Source: Antarcticibacterium flavum (GTDB lineage Bacteria; Bacteroidota; Bacteroidia; Flavobacteriales; Flavobacteriaceae). Taken from it: a DNA stretch of 64,000 bases. Below the pieces are notes generated by a model. It saw only the letters and a program-made list of their open reading frames with translations. It was not told where the DNA came from and did no database searches. Positions 1 to 8,659 of this stretch are shown here, piece after piece (within the stretch, counting starts at the first letter, position 1; each line of letters starts with the position of its first letter). Both the position numbers and the translations under genes were made by a program. The stretch is taken from positions 62,001-126,000 of the forward strand of contig NZ_CP040812.1 of assembly GCF_006159205.1 (NCBI RefSeq), in the 5' to 3' direction.

Positions 1-1
1 C

Positions 2-607
2 CGGTTCCAAAACACCGGCCAGAGCTGTATTGCCGGTAAACGATTATTGCTGCAGGAGGAGATTGCAGAGGATTTTATGGAGATTTTTCTGGAACAGGTC
101 AAAGCACTTAAAAGTGGAGATCCTATGAAGGAAGATACTTTTATTGGTGTTCTCGCACGGGAAGACCTGGCCAGGGATCTTGAGAAACAGGTCAACGATT
201 CAGTAAAAGCAGGTGCAAAAGTCCTTTGTGGAGGCAAAAGAAAAGGGACATATTTTGAGCCAACCGTTATAACGAAGGTGACAAAGAATATGCCTGTATT
301 TGCTGAGGAAACCTTTGGCCCGGTGATTAGTACCACTACCTTTTCTACTTATGAAGAGGCGGTGGAATTAGTAAATTCTTCTCAATTTGGTCTTGGCGTA
401 TCGTTGTTTACAGATGACCTGGAGAAGGCTGAAGCCTTAGTGCCTTTATTTGATGACGGGGCCGTTTTTATTAATGAACTGGTTAAAAGTGATCCCCGGT
501 TGCCGTTTGGGGGAACAAAGATCTCCGGATATGGCAGGGAATTATCTATTCATGGGATTAGAGAGTTTGTTAATAAGAAGACAGTATACATAAATAAATA
601 TGAGTAA
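2..607 (+). CDS. Aldehyde dehydrogenase, succinate-semialdehyde type (3' part)
   Basis: This is the C-terminal ~200 residues of an NAD(P)-dependent aldehyde dehydrogenase; the gene starts before the window. The frame is open from base 2 and begins with the catalytic-loop motif FQNTGQSCIAGKR, in which the active-site cysteine is encoded at 26-28. The conserved FAEETFGPV segment and the C-terminal PFGGTKISGYGRE motif follow in the usual order. The GQSC form of the active-site motif is typical of succinate-semialdehyde dehydrogenases (GabD/YneI type), which oxidise an aldehyde to an acid in the cytoplasm. The substrate is inferred from that motif only. The stop codon is directly followed by the ATG of the Nudix gene, so the two are probably cotranscribed. 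Confidence 0.9.
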   Translation, partial: RFQNTGQSCIAGKRLLLQEEIAEDFMEIFLEQVKALKSGDPMKEDTFIGVLAREDLARDLEKQVNDSVKAGAKVLCGGKRKGTYFEPTVITKVTKNMPVFAEETFGPVISTTTFSTYEEAVELVNSSQFGLGVSLFTDDLEKAEALVPLFDDGAVFINELVKSDPRLPFGGTKISGYGRELSIHGIREFVNKKTVYINKYE

Positions 608-1021
608 ATGGGAAAACAGGATATTGGAATAACGGTAGACGCAGTAGTATTTGTAAGAGAAGAAAAAGACCTGCGGGTATTACTTATAAAAAGAAAAAAT
701 GACCCTTTTAAAAACCAATGGGCGTTGCCAGGTGGTTTTCTTGAAGAGAATGAATCCCTGGTAGCAGGTGCCAAACGCGAACTGGATGAAGAAACAGGAT
801 TAAAGCCAAAGGAGCTTTATCAAATCAAAGCATTTGGCGACCCCGGCCGTGATCCCCGTGGCAGGATCATTTCTATCGCTTTCCTTGGAGTCCTGGAAAG
901 GGTAGAAGAGGTAAAAGGAGGCGATGATGCAGGAGAAGCAAGATGGTTTCCTGTTTCCAACCTGCCCGAGCTTGCTTTTGATCATAGTGAGATCATTGCT
1001 TCAGGTAGGGAAATGTTTTAA
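608..1021 (+). CDS. Nudix hydrolase
   Basis: A 137-residue protein of the Nudix superfamily, which hydrolyses nucleoside diphosphates linked to another group. The Nudix box is complete: GGFLEENESLVAGAKRELDE followed by ETGL (about residues 42-65), with the metal-binding REL-EE glutamates present. The N-terminal part (VVFVREEKDLRVLLIKR) and the following WALPGGF fit ADP-ribose/sugar-nucleotide pyrophosphatase-like members, but the substrate cannot be read from sequence. The ATG abuts the stop codon of the aldehyde dehydrogenase gene, which argues for translational coupling. The next gene follows after 17 bases, so the three probably form one operon. Confidence 0.9.
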   Translation: MGKQDIGITVDAVVFVREEKDLRVLLIKRKNDPFKNQWALPGGFLEENESLVAGAKRELDEETGLKPKELYQIKAFGDPGRDPRGRIISIAFLGVLERVEEVKGGDDAGEARWFPVSNLPELAFDHSEIIASGREMF

Positions 1022-1038
1022 TAATTAAAATAAAAGAA

Positions 1039-1434
1039 ATGAATTTTCATACTCGTAAATGGGTGAAGCCGCAGGACCTTAACCCAAATGGTACTTTATT
1101 TGGAGGAAGGCTTCTTGACTGGATCGATGAGGAATGTGCTTTATATTCTATAATTCAGCTTGAGAATCCAAAGGTGGTGACAAAGTATATGAGTGAGATC
1201 AATTTTCAAAGTTCTGCCGTACAGGGGGATATTGTTGAAATTGGAATAGAGGTACTCAATTTTGGAAGTTCTTCCCTAAGCCTTAGGTGCGAGGTGAGAA
1301 ATAAGATGACCCGCACTACGATTATAACCATAGAAAATATTATTATGGTGAGTTTGGGAAAGGATGGCAAGCCTAAACCTCATGGTAAAACGCAGGTAGA
1401 ATTTGTGAAGGACAGGTTGAGAGATGGCAGCTAA
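1039..1434 (+). CDS. Acyl-CoA thioesterase (hotdog fold)
   Basis: A 131-residue single-domain hotdog thioesterase of the YciA/acyl-CoA hydrolase group, which releases CoA from acyl-CoA. The signature NPNGTLFGGRLLDWIDEECA near the N-terminus carries the GG-x-L-x-W-x-D core of the active site, and the later segments (INFQSSAVQGDIVEI and the beta strands after it) match the fold. The length is normal for a one-domain hexameric member. It lies 17 bases after the Nudix gene in the same orientation and converges on the endonuclease/phosphatase gene across a shared terminator hairpin. Chain-length preference is unknown. Confidence 0.88.
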   Translation: MNFHTRKWVKPQDLNPNGTLFGGRLLDWIDEECALYSIIQLENPKVVTKYMSEINFQSSAVQGDIVEIGIEVLNFGSSSLSLRCEVRNKMTRTTIITIENIIMVSLGKDGKPKPHGKTQVEFVKDRLRDGS

Positions 1435-1441
1435 TCTCCTT

Positions 1442-1475
1442 AAAGCAGGATAAAGAATTTATCCATCCTGCTTTT
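1442..1475. terminator. Bidirectional terminator hairpin
   Basis: A perfect 10-bp stem, AAAGCAGGAT (1442-1451) with ATCCTGCTTT (1465-1474), lies between two convergent genes and is flanked by A and T runs on the two sides. The right arm overlaps the last codons of the minus-strand gene, so one hairpin can stop transcription from both sides. Confidence 0.75.
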
Positions 1476-2577
1476 CTTCCGCCTCTTTTTTCTTTTCTTC
1501 CTCTTTATCTTCCCTGGCGTCCTGTATAGATTCCGTAGCCTGTTCTTTCTGTTTTTCTGACGGTTCTTCGCGTTTTTGTTCCCTCGCTTTTTCAGGTTCC
1601 AGGCTTACCACAAAAACTGCGGGAAAGTGGTCTGAATCAATATCTGCACCCAACCCAATATTTACTAATCTAAAATCATCTGAAGCAAAGAAGTGGTCAA
1701 GGGGCCATCGCATTACAGGGTTCTTAGCGTTGAAAGTATTATAGAAACCACGGCCAATCCTGGGGTCCAGCAAGCCACTTACATCTTTAAAAAGGCGAGT
1801 GGTTTGAGACCAGGCAACATCATTAAAATCCCCTGTTACTATAACCGGCATCTCACTGTTCTTAGCGCTTTTTGCCACCAGCATCATTTCTGCATCCCTG
1901 TCTGTTGAAGAGGGGGTGTGTTGTGGCATTGGTGGAGTAGGATGGATGCAATACAACCTAATTTCCTCTCCTGCAGGCAGGGAAAACCTGGTATGAATGG
2001 AAGGAATGCTGTCATCTACAAGGTATTTTACTTCAGGATCAACCAGGGGTAAACGGGAATAGAGTAGCATTCCATAGGTGTTGTCAAGGGGTACTTCCAC
2101 CCGGTGTGGATAATCTTCCAAAGCAGGCCTTACATCCTGCATCCACCTGGTGTTGGTTTCCATTAAGAGAATAAGATCAGGGTCTTTATCAGTAAGATCT
2201 TTAATTAGCTTATCTGGATTCTCATTATCCTGCAGAACATTGGCTATATAAAATTTTACCTGTGGCCTATCCTGGGTTGCATCTGCCTCCATAAGTTCAT
2301 AATTCCCGTGCGGGATGTAAGGCCATATTTTGGTTAGCTGAAATAAAAAACAACCGGTAAGCACCGCGACAAAAACATAATCCTGTACCCATTTCATATC
2401 AAATTTATAAAAGTAGGTTACCAAAGCAACGAAAGTGAGCACTGTTAACTGGGTATGTGGAAAATCAAAGATCCTTATCCACCAGAAGTCGGCAGCTATA
2501 AATGGGAGAAGGGTAAGTATAATGGCTACCAGCCCGACACTTTGCAAGAAACTTTTTAATTTCATAGAAGGATTCAT
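1459..2577 (-). CDS. Endonuclease/exonuclease/phosphatase family membrane protein
   Basis: A 372-residue protein. The first ~100 residues hold about three hydrophobic segments, followed by an endonuclease/exonuclease/phosphatase (EEP) domain at about residues 105-325. Visible EEP motifs are LMETNTRW (metal-binding Glu), YCIHPTPP, VTGDFNDVAWS and the terminal DSDHFPA. The domain order matches bacterial membrane-anchored EEP proteins; the true substrate (nucleic acid, phospholipid or phosphoester) is not determined. The last ~45 residues are almost entirely Lys, Glu, Gln and Arg, an unusually charged low-complexity tail likely to be a solvent-exposed helix. The start ATG at 2577 is followed by a second Met four codons later, so the N-terminus is certain only to within a few residues. 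Confidence 0.85.
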   Translation of the reverse strand: MNPSMKLKSFLQSVGLVAIILTLLPFIAADFWWIRIFDFPHTQLTVLTFVALVTYFYKFDMKWVQDYVFVAVLTGCFLFQLTKIWPYIPHGNYELMEADATQDRPQVKFYIANVLQDNENPDKLIKDLTDKDPDLILLMETNTRWMQDVRPALEDYPHRVEVPLDNTYGMLLYSRLPLVDPEVKYLVDDSIPSIHTRFSLPAGEEIRLYCIHPTPPMPQHTPSSTDRDAEMMLVAKSAKNSEMPVIVTGDFNDVAWSQTTRLFKDVSGLLDPRIGRGFYNTFNAKNPVMRWPLDHFFASDDFRLVNIGLGADIDSDHFPAVFVVSLEPEKAREQKREEPSEKQKEQATESIQDAREDKEEEKKKEAEEKQDG

Positions 2578-2704
2578 TATATATCTCCTGGAGAGAAATG
2601 GCAGCTAAAATACCAACTGTAATAGTTAATCTCTTTTTAATTTCTGAAAAGATAGCATATTAATGGCATTTTAATTCACGGACTTTGCCAAACCCGGATA
2701 TTTC

Positions 2705-3994
2705 CTAATTGCCTGCTGAAGAAGAATCCAAAAAGGCCCTTATGTCATCGCCAGATGGTGACTCAAATAACTTCAGGTCAAAATAAGAAACCGCAGCAAT
2801 GAGATGGTCAAAAATATCGGCAGAGATATATTCGAAATTCTGCCAGCGTTTATCCCGGCTAAAACATAGGATCTCCAGTGGAATTCCCTGTGCCGTTGGT
2901 GCCTGATGACGCACAATGATATACATGTCTTTGTGAATGGCCGAGTGTTCGTTAAGGTAGGCATCGGCATATTTCCTAAAGATCCCGAGGTTGGTTTGAT
3001 TCCTTCCGTTTATTGGAAGTGATTTGTCAATATTATTGTTGGAATTATATTTATCTATCTCTTTTTGGCGGTGGTCCAGGAAAGGTGCGATCAATGATAT
3101 TTTTCCGAATTTTTTGAGATCTTCTGGAGTAACAAATCTTACTGAATTCTGTTTGATGTAGATAGAACGTTTTATCCTTCTACCCGGCGATTCCTGCATT
3201 CCCCTCCAGTTTTGAAAAGAATCTGAAATAAGGCTGTAGGTGGGAATGGTAGTATAAGTATTATCCCAGTTTTGAACCCGTACTGTAGCAAGATTTATCT
3301 CGGTCACAGTACCATCGGCTCCATATTTACTGAAGGTGATCCAGTCTCCAATTCTCACAATATCGTTTACAGATACCTGTATGGAGGCTACAAATCCCAG
3401 GATGGTGTCCTTGAAGATCAAAAGAAGAATGGCTGATGCTGCACCCAGGGATATGGCAAATTCAATTACAGACCTTCCCGTAAGAACTGCTATGATGTAC
3501 ATAATCCCTATTACCCAAACAAAGATGATGATTACCTGTATATAGCTGTCTATAGGCTTATCCCTGTACTCCTCCCGGGTCTTTAAATAGTTTTTCGTGG
3601 TCCTTAGTAAACTGCGCAGTATCCATACCACCAGCACTATAACATAAATCTTTAAAATGAGCTTGACCACCCCAAGAGTGAATTGGTGATTTATTAAAAT
3701 GTACGGGACGGTAGCATTAATAATAAGGAGTGGGAGAATTTGCCCAACGTATTTAGGAAAATTGGTTTTGATAAGAAAATCATCAAAAGTTGTTTTTGTT
3801 TTATTTGTAAAGGATTTAAAAGCCTCTATTACAAATCGCCGGGTAAGGTAGTTGATTAGTACCACCAGGAGTACCAGCCCGGTAATATTAATGGCCAGGC
3901 TAAGGTAAGTGGCCGCTATGGGGTTCATTCCCTGGTTGACAAAGGTTTCCTCCAGGTAGCAAAATATAGTCTCAAAGGAGAAAAATTCTTCCAA
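2705..3994 (-). CDS. Mechanosensitive ion channel, MscS family (YbdG-like)
   Basis: A 429-residue MscS-family channel that would open under membrane tension and protect against osmotic downshock in the inner membrane. Several N-terminal membrane helices (about residues 20-180) are followed by the pore helix region SLGAASAILLLIFKDTILG and the beta domain start VNDIVRIGDWI. The cytoplasmic half includes WRGMQESPGRRIKRSI, which resembles E. coli YbdG rather than short MscS, and the length is close to YbdG (415). The gene begins two bases after the stop of the DUF3817 gene upstream on the same strand, so the two form an operon read from the promoter near 4300. Confidence 0.88.
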   Translation of the reverse strand: MEEFFSFETIFCYLEETFVNQGMNPIAATYLSLAINITGLVLLVVLINYLTRRFVIEAFKSFTNKTKTTFDDFLIKTNFPKYVGQILPLLIINATVPYILINHQFTLGVVKLILKIYVIVLVVWILRSLLRTTKNYLKTREEYRDKPIDSYIQVIIIFVWVIGIMYIIAVLTGRSVIEFAISLGAASAILLLIFKDTILGFVASIQVSVNDIVRIGDWITFSKYGADGTVTEINLATVRVQNWDNTYTTIPTYSLISDSFQNWRGMQESPGRRIKRSIYIKQNSVRFVTPEDLKKFGKISLIAPFLDHRQKEIDKYNSNNNIDKSLPINGRNQTNLGIFRKYADAYLNEHSAIHKDMYIIVRHQAPTAQGIPLEILCFSRDKRWQNFEYISADIFDHLIAAVSYFDLKLFESPSGDDIRAFLDSSSAGN

Positions 3995-3996
3995 AA

Positions 3997-4281
3997 TTAT
4001 AGGTATTTATTTTCTATGTAAAAAGGCCCGAATGGCACAACAGAACATACAATGGCAATTATAAGAGTTCTTTTTCTCCAGTTAAGGGGTTTATACATCC
4101 AAAAGGCGCCCATTACATAAGCGATAAAGAGTATACCGTGAGCCATTCCCACTACCTGTACCATTTGGGGTAAATCAAAGAAATATTTTAGGGGCATTGC
4201 CAGGAACAAAAGCACCAGGAATGATATTCCTTCAAGTATGCTCACCCATCTAAAAACCCTGATCTGGTTTTCCAAACTCAT
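3997..4281 (-). CDS. DUF3817 small membrane protein
   Basis: A 94-residue integral membrane protein of the DUF3817 family. It has three predicted membrane segments (about residues 12-32, 40-60 and 72-88) and the family-typical WVSILEGISFLVLLF and GMAHGILFIAYV stretches. The function of the family is unknown; members are often annotated as putative integral membrane proteins. It is the first gene of a two-gene unit with the MscS-type channel, only two bases apart, which may mean a joint role in envelope stress. A TATCTTTG promoter box lies 17 bases upstream of its ATG. Confidence 0.82.
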   Translation of the reverse strand: MSLENQIRVFRWVSILEGISFLVLLFLAMPLKYFFDLPQMVQVVGMAHGILFIAYVMGAFWMYKPLNWRKRTLIIAIVCSVVPFGPFYIENKYL

Positions 4282-4297
4282 ATTTTCAAATTTAGTG

Positions 4298-4305
4298 CAA
4301 AGATA
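4298..4305 (-). promoter_or_regulatory. Bacteroidetes -7 promoter box
   Basis: TATCTTTG on the minus strand matches the Bacteroidetes -7 consensus TAnnTTTG and sits 17 bases before the ATG of the DUF3817/MscS unit. Confidence 0.55.
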
Positions 4306-4456
4306 ATTTTTATGTAGAGAGTAAGCCCGCCGAAACTAAAATTATTACAAAGGAGATAACTTGTAAAAAATTGTTAAAAATGTTTTATTCCTGAAGTATA
4401 AAGGACCGGTAGTAGCGGGCTTTTTCATATTTTGCGGGCCACATTAAAAATTTAAA

Positions 4457-5490
4457 ATGAAAGCTCAAATTTTAGTAACCGGGGGTCTTGGTTTTATAGG
4501 TTCCCATACGGTAGTTGCATTGTTGGAACAGGATTATGATGTAGTGATCATTGATAACCTTTCCAATTCCTCAATAGATGTACTTGGAGGAATTGCCAAG
4601 ATTACACAAAAACCCCCGAATTTGAAAAAATAGACCTGAGGAATAAAGAACAGGTAGTAGAATTCTTCGAAAAGTATCCGGATATCCAGGGAGTGATTCA
4701 TTTTGCAGCCTCCAAGGCTGTAGGAGAAAGTGTAGAAAATCCTTTGTTATATTATGAAAATAATCTTTCCACTTTAATATATCTTTTAAAGCAGCTAAGC
4801 AGGAAAGAAAGATCAAATTTTATTTTTAGTTCTTCCTGTACTGTATATGGTCAGGCAGATGAACTTCCTATAAAAGAAAATGCACCTGTTAAACCTGCAA
4901 TATCTCCTTACGGGAATACCAAGCAAATAGGGGAGGAGATCATTAGGGATACCTGTAAGGTTCATCCCAATCTTAAAGCAATTTCCCTTCGTTATTTTAA
5001 TCCCATTGGAGCTCATCCCAGTGCTGAAATTGGAGAGTTGCCCATAGGCACGCCCCAAAACCTGGTTCCATTTATTACTCAAACTGCCATTGGAAAAAGG
5101 GAACAACTCTCAGTATTTGGAGATGACTATCCCACAGAAGATGGTACGTGTATTAGGGATTACATTCATGTCATGGACCTTGCAAAGGCGCACGTGGTAG
5201 CCCTTGAAAGACTTATGGATGATAAGAGTGATAGTAATTATGATGTTTTCAATCTTGGTACCGGTAATGGAAACTCTGTTTTGGAAGTGATCAATTCGTT
5301 TCAAAAATCCACGGGAAAGAAATTGCCATACAGGATTGCTCCCAGGCGGGAAGGAGATGTGATTGCCGCTTACGCCAATACTACTAAAGCCAATGATGTT
5401 CTTAACTGGAAAGCAGAGAACAGCCTTGAACAGGCTCTTAAAAGCGCCTGGAAATGGGAAAAGAAAGTTGCAGAGAAGGAGAGGGAATAG
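4457..5490 (+). pseudogene. galE: UDP-glucose 4-epimerase, frame broken by one missing base
   Basis: An extended SDR epimerase interconverting UDP-glucose and UDP-galactose. The ATG at 4457 opens a frame with the cofactor motif [11 protein letters not shown], but it hits a stop after 54 codons. The downstream frame continues the same protein: IHFAASKAVGES, FSSSCTVYG, the catalytic SPYGNTK (Tyr and Lys), LRYFNPIGAHP and the epimerase C-terminus. The join falls at A5C5 (4608-4617): adding one base there restores a continuous 344-residue protein, matching the usual ~338. All catalytic residues are present. This is therefore either a recent one-base deletion or, more likely, a sequencing error, since other genes in the window show the same type of lesion. 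It would feed galactose units to the polysaccharide locus. Confidence 0.9.
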
Positions 5491-5507
5491 GAATTTGAAA
5501 TAAAAAT

Positions 5508-5548
5508 GAGGCCGTCTAAAAAGTAATTTTTAGGCGGTTTCTCTTTTT
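5508..5548. terminator. Hairpin terminator at the left IS end
   Basis: CCGTCTAAAAA (5512-5522) pairs with TTTTTAGGCGG (5527-5537) with one G-U pair and a four-base loop; outer GAG/CTC pairs extend it, and T runs follow on both sides. It can terminate galE on the plus strand and the transposase on the minus strand. Its left arm is also the left terminal repeat of the insertion sequence. Confidence 0.65.
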
Positions 5549-5618
5549 AGGTTATTTAATGATTTGTTTGGTCTTCTCCTTTTTAAAAAATTAATAGAAA
5601 GTCAAGGATATAGTCTTT

Positions 5619-7151
5619 TTAGGCTACACTGAACTTCCTGAGGTTGTGTGCCATTGCTATGAGTCCTATCTCAGTGGTAGCTTTATCCATTCCCCGGAGC
5701 ATAAACCGTTTGAAACCCATGTTCTGCTTGATATTTCCAAAGACAGCTTCCACATCCCAGCACCGGCGCTTACGATGTGCTATTCCTTCTTCACTTAGCA
5801 GCAAATCTCTTGCTTTTTCTTTTAGGCGAATTAGGTTGTGATTGCGTTCGATGGTCCTGTTCCCTTTTGCTTTATGGCAGCTGCCTCGCAGCGGGCAGCC
5901 AAGGCAATTCTGAGCCTGGTATTTGTGGATCGTTTGTTTAAAACCATTCTTAGTTTCACTTTCGTAGCTTTCTATTTTATTCATCGCCTGCCCCATTGGA
6001 CAGTAATAAGTATCTGTTTCCTGGTTGTAAAACAAGTTATCGGGATGGAAAGGGTTTTCTCTGTGCTTTTTATCCCGTTGTTCTTTGTGAAAGTAGTTGT
6101 ATTTCACATAGGCAGTAACTTCTTTCTCTTCTAGATCAACATAATTTTCTTCACTGCCGTAACCAGCGTCGGCAGTAAGAGTTTGAGGAGCTTCTCCATA
6201 GGAGGCAATATGTTTTTGCAGGTGATCTTTTAAAGTGGTGGTGTCAGCTGTAGTTTGTGCTAAGGAGTAGTTAACGATAAACTGATTATTGGTTGAAGCC
6301 TGCAAGTTATATCCGGGTTTTAATTGCCCATTTTGCATATAATCATCTTTCATCCGCATAAAGGTGGCATCGGGATCTGTTTTGCTGTAGCTGTTCCTTG
6401 TTCCCAGGATCTTCTCCTGCTCATTATATTTTTGTAGGTTCTGTGGCCAGTTCTTTTTGGCATAATTGAGCTTTTGTTTGACCTTCTTGTCAATCTCTTT
6501 GTCCTTCAGGGCCTGGTTTATGGTGTCAATGGTTTGAGCAACTTTTTCAGGATCGATGGCTTCAAAATCAGGTTCATTAGGCAACATTTGCTCCTGGTCA
6601 TAGACACTCTCAACATATTTCCATAGTTCTTTAAGTTGTTTTTTGATTCGCTCTTTACTGGTCTTGTTAGACTTGCCCCACACAAAGGTATAGCGGTTAG
6701 CATTGGCTTCTATCTTGGTGCCATCCACAAAAAGTTCTTTAAGTGATAGCACTCCTTGTTCTGCCAATAAAATTACAACCTGATTAAAAATGTTTTGAAA
6801 AGTTCCTTTTAAGCGTTTTCCCCTAAAATCATTGATGGTATTATGATCTGGTTTGCTTTGCCCGCTAAGCCACATAAAGTGTATGTTCTCCTGTAGGGCT
6901 TGCTCTATCTTACGAGAGGAGTAAATGTTGCGCAAATAGGCATAAATGGTCACTTTTAATAACATCCGGGGATGATAGCTGGAAGTGCCACCTCCTTTAT
7001 AGCTCCTTTCTAAAGCGGAGATATCAAGGCGATCAACAATCGTATTTACAATTCGGACAGGATGATTCTTAGGAACCAAATCATCATAGCTGGGCGGAAG
7101 AAGACTTAACTGGTCCTGTGAGTAAGTCTTAAATACAACTTTCTTGTTCAT
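5619..7151 (-). CDS. IS1182-family transposase
   Basis: A 510-residue DDE transposase that appears complete. The N-terminal domain (YSQDQLSLLPPSYDDLVPKN, then HPRMLLKVTIYAYLRNIYSS) is typical of IS1182 transposases. The likely DDE residues lie in LFVDGTKIEANANRY, TADAGYGSEENY and VEAVFGNIKQNMGFKRF. A cysteine cluster (YYCPMGQ, then CLGCPLRGSC) precedes the last catalytic segment, as is common in the family. There is no frameshift, so the element could be active. A charged stretch at about residues 160-250 is likely coiled coil. It is oriented opposite to galE, and its 3' hairpin is shared with that gene. Confidence 0.93.
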   Translation of the reverse strand: MNKKVVFKTYSQDQLSLLPPSYDDLVPKNHPVRIVNTIVDRLDISALERSYKGGGTSSYHPRMLLKVTIYAYLRNIYSSRKIEQALQENIHFMWLSGQSKPDHNTINDFRGKRLKGTFQNIFNQVVILLAEQGVLSLKELFVDGTKIEANANRYTFVWGKSNKTSKERIKKQLKELWKYVESVYDQEQMLPNEPDFEAIDPEKVAQTIDTINQALKDKEIDKKVKQKLNYAKKNWPQNLQKYNEQEKILGTRNSYSKTDPDATFMRMKDDYMQNGQLKPGYNLQASTNNQFIVNYSLAQTTADTTTLKDHLQKHIASYGEAPQTLTADAGYGSEENYVDLEEKEVTAYVKYNYFHKEQRDKKHRENPFHPDNLFYNQETDTYYCPMGQAMNKIESYESETKNGFKQTIHKYQAQNCLGCPLRGSCHKAKGNRTIERNHNLIRLKEKARDLLLSEEGIAHRKRRCWDVEAVFGNIKQNMGFKRFMLRGMDKATTEIGLIAMAHNLRKFSVA

Positions 7152-7193
7152 AGCATGAAAATAATACTATCCATAATTATTTCCAACAAAAAA

Positions 7194-7213
7194 GGCTGCC
7201 TTTTCAGACAGCC
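7194..7213 (-). terminator. Rho-independent terminator of yqaE
   Basis: On the minus strand GGCTGTCT-GAAA-AGGCAGCC forms an 8-bp stem (one G-U pair) with a GAAA loop followed by six T. It begins 10 bases after the yqaE stop. The same 20-base sequence recurs at 20148-20167. Confidence 0.75.
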
Positions 7214-7222
7214 TCATTTTCT

Positions 7223-7381
7223 TTATCTGCTGCCGTTTACAATAAAGGCATGTATTACCCCGGGGAGCCAACCAAGTGCGGTTAATAATAAGCTTATTAA
7301 AAATGTTACACCCAGCCCATGCTTCAAAAAGACAGCCAGAGGTGGTAGCAAAATATTTAATATGATAGTTAAGATCGACAT
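7223..7381 (-). CDS. YqaE/Pmp3 family membrane protein
   Basis: A 52-residue protein of the YqaE/Pmp3 (UPF0057) family, very small hydrophobic proteins linked to membrane potential and salt stress in other organisms. Two membrane helices are visible, with the family motifs ILNILLPPLAVFLKHG and LLTALGWLPGVIHAF. The ATG at 7381 gives the normal family length; a longer in-frame reading upstream adds residues not seen in the family. The stop is followed by a strong terminator. The insertion sequence lies just beyond that terminator. Confidence 0.87.
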   Translation of the reverse strand: MSILTIILNILLPPLAVFLKHGLGVTFLISLLLTALGWLPGVIHAFIVNGSR

Positions 7382-7513
7382 ATTTTTAGTTTTAATGGTT
7401 AATAATCTAAAATTAGCCATCTTTCCATCAATTCAAGAATTTTCGTTTCGGTTTAGCGGTTATTTAACGGATTTTTCAAAATTTAAAAAATTTATTAGCA
7501 ATTAGTAAACCAG

Positions 7514-7521
7514 TACCTTTG
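7514..7521 (+). promoter_or_regulatory. Bacteroidetes -7 promoter box
   Basis: TACCTTTG matches TAnnTTTG and lies 19 bases before the ATG of the DEAD-box helicase gene. No convincing -33 element was seen. Confidence 0.6.
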
Positions 7522-7540
7522 TCTTTTAAAATTAAAAAAT

Positions 7541-8650
7541 ATGGGATTTACAGAACTTGGAGTATCAGATGATCTAATAAAAGGCCTGGAGGAATTGGGG
7601 ATTAAACATCCAACTCCAATCCAGGAAGCAGCTATTCCCGTTCTTTCACACCAGGATGTGGACTTCGTGGGCCAGGCACAAACAGGCACCGGAAAAACAG
7701 CTGCTTTTGGCCTGCCAATCCTCTCACGTATTGACCCCGGTAAAGATCACATCCAGGCTTTGATCCTGGCACCTACAAGGGAACTTGGGCAGCAAATAGC
7801 CCGGCAGCTGTTTAAATTTACAAAGTACTCTCAAAAAGTTTTCACAGAGGCTGTTTACGGTGGAGAAAAGATAGATATCCAAATTTCCCGTTTGAGTAGG
7901 CCTACACATGTGGTAGTAGCAACTCCCGGCAGGCTTCTTGACCTTTTGAATAAAAAAGCTCTGGATATCTCCAGGATCAATACTCTGGTGCTCGATGAAG
8001 CAGATGAGATGTTGAGTATGGGATTTAAAGATGAGCTTACACGTATTTTGAAGAAGACCAGTGGAAACCGAAATATTTGGTTGTTCTCTGCAACAATTCC
8101 TAAGGAGCTGGACGAAATTATTGAGCAGTACGTTGCCGGGGATGCGGTTAGGGTGCATATAAACAAATCTGAAGCCGTAAACACCGGGATCGAGCACCAG
8201 TTCGTAACGGGAGATGACAGTAATAAGCTGGATACTCTTGCTCAGTTCCTTAAATCCCAGGGAAAGCATCGTGGGATTATCTTCACCAGGACAAAGGCGG
8301 TTGCAAGGGTGCTGGCAAAACAACTGGAGGCCAAAAACTATGAGGTAGGTCTTCTTGAAGGAGATATGATGCAAAAAGACCGCGACAAGGTGATGCGGGC
8401 ATTCAAAAATAAATCACTTCGAATCCTTGTTTCTACAGATGTGGCTGCCAGGGGAATTGATGTAGATAATCTTGCTTTTGTGGTTCATTACCAGTTGCCA
8501 GATCAAATTGATTATTACACTCACAGGAGCGGGAGGACCGCCCGTGCCGGTAAGAAAGGTATTTCACTTGTCCTGGTCAATAAAAAGGAACTAAGGCGCA
8601 TATGGGAACTTGAAAAAGCCCTTGGAATTAAGTTCCTTAAAATAAAATAG
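7541..8650 (+). CDS. DEAD-box RNA helicase, core only
   Basis: A 369-residue ATP-dependent RNA helicase. The motifs appear in order: Q motif (HPTPIQ), Walker A AQTGTGKTAAF (about 45-55), PTRELGQQI, TPGR, DEADEML (about 150), SATIP, GIIFTRTKA, STDVAARGIDV and HRSGRTARAG. The protein stops right after helicase domain 2 (LGIKFLKIK), whereas DeaD/CsdA-type relatives carry a further C-terminal RNA-binding part. With the convergent DUF1206 gene ending nine bases away there is no room for one, so the short form is probably genuine. Roles would be ribosome assembly or RNA decay, possibly cold-adapted; partner RNAs cannot be inferred. Confidence 0.93.
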   Translation: MGFTELGVSDDLIKGLEELGIKHPTPIQEAAIPVLSHQDVDFVGQAQTGTGKTAAFGLPILSRIDPGKDHIQALILAPTRELGQQIARQLFKFTKYSQKVFTEAVYGGEKIDIQISRLSRPTHVVVATPGRLLDLLNKKALDISRINTLVLDEADEMLSMGFKDELTRILKKTSGNRNIWLFSATIPKELDEIIEQYVAGDAVRVHINKSEAVNTGIEHQFVTGDDSNKLDTLAQFLKSQGKHRGIIFTRTKAVARVLAKQLEAKNYEVGLLEGDMMQKDRDKVMRAFKNKSLRILVSTDVAARGIDVDNLAFVVHYQLPDQIDYYTHRSGRTARAGKKGISLVLVNKKELRRIWELEKALGIKFLKIK

Positions 8651-8659
8651 TAAAGGAGC

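Larger units (their letters stand above)
5506..7217 (-). mobile_element. IS1182-type insertion sequence
   Basis: The element holds one intact transposase gene on the minus strand. Candidate terminal inverted repeats are ATGAGGCCGTCTAAAAAG at 5506-5523 and the complement of CTTTTCAGACAGCCTCAT at 7200-7217, agreeing at 16 of 18 positions. No clear target duplication is visible. The left end lies 15 bases after the galE stop and the right end 5 bases from the yqaE stop, so no gene was interrupted. The right repeat is part of a hairpin that also occurs at 20148-20167 without any transposase, so the exact right boundary is uncertain: the match may be a host terminator that resembles the IS end. 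Confidence 0.7.
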
